Source: Aquamicrobium aerolatum DSM 21857
GTDB lineage: Bacteria; Pseudomonadota; Alphaproteobacteria; Rhizobiales; Rhizobiaceae
NCBI RefSeq assembly: GCF_900113935.1
Contig: NZ_FORF01000016.1
Coordinates: 1-64,000, forward strand
DNA length: 64,000 bases
Direction of reading: 5' to 3'
The first letter of the stretch is position 1. Every line of letters starts with the position of its first letter. A program made the translations under genes and the position numbers. Shown here piece by piece: positions 59,302-64,000 of this stretch. The notes beneath the pieces were generated by a model. That model saw only the letters and a list, made by a program, of their open reading frames with translations, ran no database searches and was not told the DNA's origin.

Positions 59302-59670
59302 CTAGCGACGCTTTCCGGCGCTGTTGAAGCTGTTCCAGGCGTTGCTCTGCGAATTTCCGAAGGAGCCGCCACCGACGATGCCGTTGCCGACAGCATTCTG
59401 CTGGCCGTTCACATTGCCATTGCCAACATTGTTGTTGTTGCCTTTGACGATGCCCGACAGGACGTTGCCACTGAGGATCGACGAGTTGTTGAGCACGCCG
59501 ATGCCGCTGAGAAGGTTCAGGTTGCCGGTCTGCACGCTCGGCGAAATGTTCACCAGGCCGCCAGACGATTGCTGGGATGCGCCGGAACGGCCCCAACCGC
59601 CTGCTTCAGCCGGAAGCGCAGCGAAAGACAGTACGGCGGCGAGGGATGCAAAAGCAGCGAACTTCTTCAT
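59302..59670 (-). CDS. small secreted Asn/Gly/Ser-rich protein
   Basis: 122 aa. A Sec signal peptide (KKFAAFASLAAVLSFAALP, then AEA) is followed by a mature region of about 100 residues very rich in Asn, Gly, Ser and Val. Repeats of the form VLNNSSILSGNVLSGIVKGN and NNNVGNGNVNGQQNAVGNG occur; they are reminiscent of curlin or beta-solenoid sequences but not a clear match to either. No cysteine. It could be a surface or matrix protein. The ATG is followed by a conventional secretion signal, and an AGGGAGAAG site is present. Confidence 0.75.
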   Translation of the reverse strand: MKKFAAFASLAAVLSFAALPAEAGGWGRSGASQQSSGGLVNISPSVQTGNLNLLSGIGVLNNSSILSGNVLSGIVKGNNNNVGNGNVNGQQNAVGNGIVGGGSFGNSQSNAWNSFNSAGKRR

Positions 59671-59841
59671 AAGACTTCTCCCTGGATCAGTTCCAATGCC
59701 TCATGCGGTAATCTCCGAGACAAAGAAAACCACTTATGCGGGAGAATTGCAACCTATGAGATCAATAAATCTTTAACCCAACAAGTAATCCAAATGTTAA
59801 AGATAACGCTTCACCTTAATGTATAAAAATTTATTCAATAT

Positions 59842-60477
59842 TTATACTTCGAAATCACCGCCCCAGACTTCGAGAAAATCCTCAATCGCAAGGCTTTGCA
59901 TATCCGGGATCGCTCTTGCCAGACGCTCCGCCGGCCAGTCCCACCACGCCATGTCCTGCAGGCGCGCAGCGATTGCGTCGGGAAAGCGCTTGCGAACAAT
60001 GCGTGCGGGAACCCCGGCAACGATCTCGTAGGGGCCGACATCGCGGGTCACCACCGCATTGGCCCCGACCACCGCGCCGTCACCGACCGTCACCCCCGGC
60101 ATGATGACCGCGCCATGACCGATCCAGACATCATTGCCAATCGTCACATGCTTTTGCCTGCGCCGCTCGCGAAATGCCTGATCGACGCCGTGAAACTTGA
60201 AATACTCGTTCGGGCGATAGGTGATCTTGTGGGTGGTGATCCGTTCCATCGGATGTTCCAGCGCGTTGATCCGCACATTGGAAGCGATTGAGCAGAATTT
60301 TCCGATTGTCGCGTAGATGCCCTCGCCGTGCCGCTCCATGTACGAATAATCGCCGACGGTGACTTCCCGAAGGATCACACGCTCGGCGATGTTCACATGG
60401 CGGCCCAGACGGCAGGATTTCAGCTCCGCCGTCTGATGAATGCGTGGTTCCGAGGATGTCGGCAGGTAGTCGGTCAT
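59842..60477 (-). CDS. hexapeptide-repeat acyltransferase (phosphonate-cluster type)
   Basis: 211 aa left-handed beta-helix enzyme. Hexapeptide turns start at residue 20 ([26 protein letters not shown]) and continue through [13 protein letters not shown] and [21 protein letters not shown]. An active-site His is in [12 protein letters not shown]. It resembles the acetyltransferases found with phn genes, and also xenobiotic acetyltransferases. No phosphonate genes lie nearby, so the role is open. Confidence 0.88.
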   Translation of the reverse strand: MTDYLPTSSEPRIHQTAELKSCRLGRHVNIAERVILREVTVGDYSYMERHGEGIYATIGKFCSIASNVRINALEHPMERITTHKITYRPNEYFKFHGVDQAFRERRRQKHVTIGNDVWIGHGAVIMPGVTVGDGAVVGANAVVTRDVGPYEIVAGVPARIVRKRFPDAIAARLQDMAWWDWPAERLARAIPDMQSLAIEDFLEVWGGDFEV

Positions 60478-60507
60478 GTCGCCTCCTACCCCATCCTCCG
60501 GCCGTGC

Positions 60508-61014
60508 TCAACGGCGCGAGGGAAGCATGCGCGAGAACACATTGGAGCGAAACACCACCGCCTGAACCAACGCGCCAGCGATATGCAGCAGAACCACCGC
60601 CAGCAGCAGAGCTTTGGTCAGATTATGGCCGGTAGCGGCACGTTCGATCACGAAAAACCAGGCCATCGCTCCCGAAAGCGGCACCAGGAAGATCAGCAGA
60701 TAAAGCAGGTGATGCGTTGCGGTGGCGAGGATGCGCAAGGGTCGCGGCTCCCCTTCCGGGGCTGCCGGCGTACCGTGGGAAATCCGCACCGCCAGCCTGA
60801 CGATGGCCAGCAGCAGCACGGTCAGCCCGACCAGCACGTGAAGATTGGCGCCGGAAAAATCCTCGGGTGTCGCGGCATCGCCATGTGCATAGAAATGCCA
60901 TGACGCCATGATCCCCTCATTGAACAGATATTGAAAGGCGACCAGCGCCGCTACCAGCCAATGCAGCAGGAGTTGGAGATTCGTATACCGCTCGGGGCGG
61001 ACAGCAGCTTTCAT
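60508..61014 (-). CDS. cytochrome b561 family protein
   Basis: 168 aa with four membrane helices. Haem-ligand His residues lie in LLLHWLVAAL, ASWHFYAHG, ANLHVLVG, and ATATHHLLY. It transfers electrons in the inner membrane, perhaps from quinol. The ATG at 61012-61014 has GAGGGA 8 nt upstream. The gene ends 30 bp before the acyltransferase gene in the same direction, and is divergent from the small protein and SCO genes. Confidence 0.9.
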   Translation of the reverse strand: MKAAVRPERYTNLQLLLHWLVAALVAFQYLFNEGIMASWHFYAHGDAATPEDFSGANLHVLVGLTVLLLAIVRLAVRISHGTPAAPEGEPRPLRILATATHHLLYLLIFLVPLSGAMAWFFVIERAATGHNLTKALLLAVVLLHIAGALVQAVVFRSNVFSRMLPSRR

Positions 61015-61113
61015 GACAATATCCCTCACGCGCTGTCGCCACGGATGCGTGGTTCAGTCGCAACGGGAAGATGGCATCTTTCGCCGGCGCGCGCGAGACG
61101 CTATCTATAGGCC

Positions 61114-61272
61114 ATGTTTGCTGACATTCACCCTTCGCTGCGCCTTGCTGCCATTGTCTTGGCCGGGCTCGCTTTGTCGGCTGTAACCGGCCTCGCCTTT
61201 GCGAGCTGGATCGAGCATGCGCCTGCCATTTTCCTGACTCTTGTCGAGCAGGGCATGGCCTGGTGCTTCTGA
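61114..61272 (+). CDS. small membrane protein upstream of SCO
   Basis: 52 aa, too short for a length-limited ORF list. FADIHPSLRLAAIVLAGLAL is followed by SAVTGLAFASWIEHAPAIFL. Two hydrophobic stretches; the last residues read VEQGMAWCF. Coding is supported by codon use, and by position 40 bp before the SCO gene. It resembles short proteins placed ahead of SCO genes in rhizobia. Function unknown, possibly in cytochrome oxidase assembly. Confidence 0.6.
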   Translation: MFADIHPSLRLAAIVLAGLALSAVTGLAFASWIEHAPAIFLTLVEQGMAWCF

Positions 61273-61312
61273 CGCGCTTCAGCGCGCCCCTACGCGGAAA
61301 CGAGCTTTCTCC

Positions 61313-61888
61313 ATGATGCGTTCAATACTTGTCGGTATCATCTTCCTTGTCGCGCTGATCGTCGGCTGGCTCGCCTTCGACTGGTATCGTGACCAGAATT
61401 CCGGGCAGGCCTATGGCGCGCCCTTCACGCTCGTCGACATGCGCGGCAACGAGATCACCGAGCAGGCGTTCCGCAACAAGCCCAGCGCTGTGTTCTTCGG
61501 CTTCACCCACTGCCCCGAGGTCTGCCCGACGACACTCTACGAACTGGACAACTGGCTGAACGAACTCGGCGCTGACGGCGACAAGATCAACGCCTATTTC
61601 GTCACCATCGACCCGGAGCGCGACCCGCCGGAAACCATCAACGCCTATGTCAGCAACGTTTCGCCACGGATTCTCGGCATCAGCGGCGAACCGGACAAGG
61701 TTTTCGAGATGGCGCGCTCTTTCGGCATCTACTGGAAGAAGGTCGATCTTGAAGGCGGCGACTACACCATGGATCACACCGCATCGATTATCCTGCTTGA
61801 TCGCTCTGGCGATTTTGCCGGAACCATCGCATATGGTGAAAATCCCCAAAACGCCCTCGCCAAGCTGAAACGCCTGGCTGGCGGCTGA
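61313..61888 (+). CDS. SCO1/SenC-family copper chaperone
   Basis: 191 aa. One N-terminal membrane helix ([21 protein letters not shown]) anchors a periplasmic thioredoxin-fold domain. The copper-binding CxxxC is in [11 protein letters not shown] and the distal His in [10 protein letters not shown]. It delivers copper to the CuA centre of cytochrome c oxidase. The ATG at 61313 (or 61316) is used; longer frames start inside the preceding small gene. The gene prmA follows 16 bp later. Confidence 0.94.
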   Translation: MMRSILVGIIFLVALIVGWLAFDWYRDQNSGQAYGAPFTLVDMRGNEITEQAFRNKPSAVFFGFTHCPEVCPTTLYELDNWLNELGADGDKINAYFVTIDPERDPPETINAYVSNVSPRILGISGEPDKVFEMARSFGIYWKKVDLEGGDYTMDHTASIILLDRSGDFAGTIAYGENPQNALAKLKRLAGG

Positions 61889-61904
61889 GCACGGAAGCCA
61901 CATC

Positions 61905-62777
61905 TTGTCCCAGACTCGCCTCTATTTCACCGCCGTCAAACCGGCCTCGACCGAATTTTTCTCCAAGCTCGAGGTCGCATTCGAGGACGACGGCTTGCCC
62001 ATCGTCATCTTCGAGGTCGACGAGGATGCCGGCATCGAGGAATTGTCGGTCTATGTTGATGACGACCAGATCGCCAGCGTTGAAGCGCGCATCCGCGACA
62101 CGCTCGGCGAGGCCGCAAACGACCTGACCATCAGCCACGAGCCGCTGGGCGACGTCGACTGGGTTGCCAAGTCGCTTGAAGGGCTCCAGCCGGTTCGCGC
62201 CGGTCGCTTCTTCGTCTATGGCTCGCATGACCGCGACAAGCTGCAGGACGGCGATATCGGCATCGAGATCGAAGCCGGCCTCGCTTTCGGCACCGGACAC
62301 CACGGCACCACCTCCGGTTGCCTTGAAACCATCGAGGCGGTTGTCGCCGCCGAGCAGCCCAAAAACGCGCTCGACCTTGGCACCGGCAGCGCCGTTCTGG
62401 CCATTGCCCTTGCCAAGCTTGCCGCGATCCCGGTCCTCGCCACCGACATCGACCCCATCGCAACCGACGTCGCCACTGACAATGTCGTTCTGAACGACGT
62501 CGCCGAACACGTCACCACCGCGACAGCGCCCGGCTTTGACGATCCGGTCTTCAGCCAGCACGGACCGTTCGAGCTGATCGTCGCCAACATCCTCGCCGGT
62601 CCGCTGATGGAACTGGCGCCACAGATGGCCACCCATCTTGCGCCCAACGGCTCTCTGATCCTGTCCGGCATCCTGGACAAGCAGCACGACGCCGTTGTCG
62701 CCGCCTATCAAAACGCCGGCTTCCGTCACATCTCGACATTGCTGCGCGAGGAATGGGTCACCATCCACCTGAAATAA
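61905..62777 (+). CDS. prmA: ribosomal protein L11 methyltransferase
   Basis: 290 aa, TTG start with GGAAG 7 nt upstream. SAM-binding motif [16 protein letters not shown] is near residue 160, and the [12 protein letters not shown] segment near 230 corresponds to the NPPY-type motif of PrmA. It trimethylates lysine residues of L11 in the cytoplasm. Length and layout are those of alphaproteobacterial PrmA. Follows SCO by 16 bp. Confidence 0.95.
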   Translation: MSQTRLYFTAVKPASTEFFSKLEVAFEDDGLPIVIFEVDEDAGIEELSVYVDDDQIASVEARIRDTLGEAANDLTISHEPLGDVDWVAKSLEGLQPVRAGRFFVYGSHDRDKLQDGDIGIEIEAGLAFGTGHHGTTSGCLETIEAVVAAEQPKNALDLGTGSAVLAIALAKLAAIPVLATDIDPIATDVATDNVVLNDVAEHVTTATAPGFDDPVFSQHGPFELIVANILAGPLMELAPQMATHLAPNGSLILSGILDKQHDAVVAAYQNAGFRHISTLLREEWVTIHLK

Positions 62778-62789
62778 TCGGCAACAAAA

Positions 62790-62812
62790 AAGCGGCCCCC
62801 AAAGGGCCGCTT
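62790..62812. terminator. bidirectional intrinsic terminator between prmA and a DUF1127 gene
   Basis: 9-bp stem aagcggccc at 62790-62798 with its complement at 62804-62812. On the minus strand it is followed by TTTTTTGTTG, so it terminates the small gene at 62839-63015. On the plus strand, it may also stop prmA. Confidence 0.88.
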
Positions 62813-62838
62813 CGCATTTGCAGAGCTGGAAACCCGTC

Positions 62839-63015
62839 TTAGAAAAGATAGGGCGTCGTGTTGCGGCGCTGCAGGTCGGTGCGCGTATATCCGTTCGCGC
62901 GCAGCGTCTCGTCGTCCATCATCAGGAGCGCGCCGGTGACATAGCGCTGCGCCTGCTTCTCGCGGGCTGCAATCATCGCGTCCATTGCATTCCGAAAAAA
63001 TCCACGCTTTGCCAT
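62839..63015 (-). CDS. small DUF1127-type protein
   Basis: 58 aa, too short for a length-limited ORF list. MAKRGFFRNAMDAMIAAREK, then QAQRYVTGALLMMDDETLRA and NGYTRTDLQRRN. The pattern of a helical, Arg-rich end with LRANGYTR is that of DUF1127 proteins, short proteins that in some alphaproteobacteria affect RNA maturation and phosphate and carbon metabolism. The start is ATG at 63013-63015 with AAGGAG upstream. Divergent from pepP. Confidence 0.8.
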   Translation of the reverse strand: MAKRGFFRNAMDAMIAAREKQAQRYVTGALLMMDDETLRANGYTRTDLQRRNTTPYLF

Positions 63016-63259
63016 CTCGAAGCTCCTTGGTTTGCTCTGTTATCGTCATCTGTAAGGTAGTGAGCGCAACGTCCTGTAACCAGTGACGATTGTGCATATG
63101 CTCAATGCAATTTTGCATGTGCGAAGAATTTGCTGCAACGCAATATAACCATAATCCCCGATCCTGCCTCACAGCGGCCATAGATCGTAAATCCGGTTTC
63201 CACTTTCAGCGTCGATGTTCTATTCATCTGACAGGATATTTGCTGTTTCAGAGGGTGCC

Positions 63260-64000
63260 ATGTTTCAGTCATTCGATGCGTTGACGGATCCGAACCAGGG
63301 CCCTGCCCGCGTTGCAAAGCTCCGCGAGCGGATGAGCGAAAGCCAGATCGACGGTTTTCTGGTTCCGCGCGCAGACGAGCATCAGGGCGAATATGTTGCC
63401 GCCTGTTCCGAACGGCTTCAATGGCTGACCGGCTTCACCGGCTCTGCGGGTGCGGCGCTGATCCTGCGTGACCGGGCGCTGATCTTCGTTGATGGCCGCT
63501 ACACCCTGCAGGCGCGCAAGCAGGTCGACATGGACACTTTCGCCGTCGAAAGCCTTGTCGACAATCCACCCGCCAGATGGCTTGCGAGCAATGCGTCTGC
63601 CGGGATGCGCATCGGCTTCGATCCATGGCTGCACACCGTTTCGGAGGCCGCCGCCCTGCGCAGCGCACTCGAAAATGCCGGCGCGGAACTCGTCCCGGTC
63701 GACAATTTTGTCGATGCCGTCTGGACCGACCGCCCTGCCCCGCCTGCGGAAAAGATCGAGATCCACCCGATCGGCTTTGCCGGCGAGCTGGCGTCCGACA
63801 AGGTTGCACGTCTTGCCGAAGCCTTGCAGAGCCAGAACGCGACCCACGCCGTCCTAACCGATCCGTCGTCGCTGGCATGGGTGTTCAACATTCGCGGCCG
63901 CGATGTGCCCCACACGCCGCTGGCGCTCGGCTTTGCCATCCTTGCCGCGGACGGCCTTCCGCAGCTGTTTCTCGACCGCGCCAAGCTCACCATCGAGACC
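63260..64000 (+). CDS. aminopeptidase P family protein (5' part; window ends)
   Basis: 247 residues of an M24-family Xaa-Pro aminopeptidase, interrupted by the window edge. The Creatinase_N domain has LRERMSESQIDGFLVPRADE near residue 21 and CSERLQWLTGFTGSAG near 48, then VDGRYTLQARKQVD. A second Creatinase_N2 domain starts near 165. The metal-binding M24 catalytic domain lies beyond the window. ATG at 63260; the ribosome site is GAGGG 5 nt upstream. Family members of about 600 aa are common in alphaproteobacteria. Confidence 0.93.
   Translation, partial: MFQSFDALTDPNQGPARVAKLRERMSESQIDGFLVPRADEHQGEYVAACSERLQWLTGFTGSAGAALILRDRALIFVDGRYTLQARKQVDMDTFAVESLVDNPPARWLASNASAGMRIGFDPWLHTVSEAAALRSALENAGAELVPVDNFVDAVWTDRPAPPAEKIEIHPIGFAGELASDKVARLAEALQSQNATHAVLTDPSSLAWVFNIRGRDVPHTPLALGFAILAADGLPQLFLDRAKLTIET

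Overview
This 64 kb window comes from the chromosome of an alphaproteobacterium of the order Hyphomicrobiales, probably Phyllobacteriaceae or a close relative. The evidence is high GC content, a BA14K-family protein, an alpha-type SspB, a DUF4169/ribbon-helix-helix pair, DUF1127 and DUF3008 small proteins, and intergenic mosaic repeats of the rhizobial RIME kind. The genes look like housekeeping and metabolic genes. There is no prophage, insertion sequence or CRISPR array. The family assignments come from reading the translated sequences; no search was run.

Region 1 (1-12.3 kb) is a coherent short-chain acid locus. It holds acetyl-CoA synthetase (its last few codons lie outside the window), a five-gene branched-chain-amino-acid-type ABC importer with a Tat signal on its binding protein, and a divergent ScfR/RamB-type regulator. 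Convergent to the regulator is an overlapping operon of a single-domain response regulator, a two-helix membrane protein and a sodium/solute-symporter histidine kinase of the CrbS/CbrA type. The regulator carries a segment that aligns without gaps to the kinase's dimerisation and phosphotransfer (DHp) helices, including the phospho-accepting histidine. This is the most interesting observation in the window.

Region 2 (12.9-18.8 kb) holds a TRAP transporter, an amidase and a LysR regulator. Region 3 (19-26 kb) holds tamA and tamB, which overlap. Region 4 (26-33.3 kb) holds a globin-coupled diguanylate cyclase, tRNA-Lys(CTT), a cadherin/DUF5648 surface-type protein and a split MacAB-like efflux operon. 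Region 5 (33.4-47 kb) holds a Nudix/endonuclease pair, ilvC, a TetR regulator, kup, pdxJ, a RecD-like helicase, a VapBC module with a frameshifted toxin, a LysE exporter, and ilvBN behind a predicted leader-peptide attenuator. Region 6 (47-64 kb) holds the sspB operon, a large AsmA protein, an FAD-linked oxidase, a thioesterase, a glyoxalase-fold protein, a UvrD/PcrA helicase, a putative beta-barrel protein, a small Asn/Gly-rich secreted protein, a hexapeptide acyltransferase, cytochrome b561, SCO, prmA, and the 5' part of an aminopeptidase P gene.

Two themes cut across the regions. Branched-chain amino acid synthesis is split between ilvBN and ilvC and is probably controlled by attenuation. 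A family of palindromic mosaic repeats occupies several intergenic gaps, often exactly between two convergent stop codons, and supplies those stop codons.
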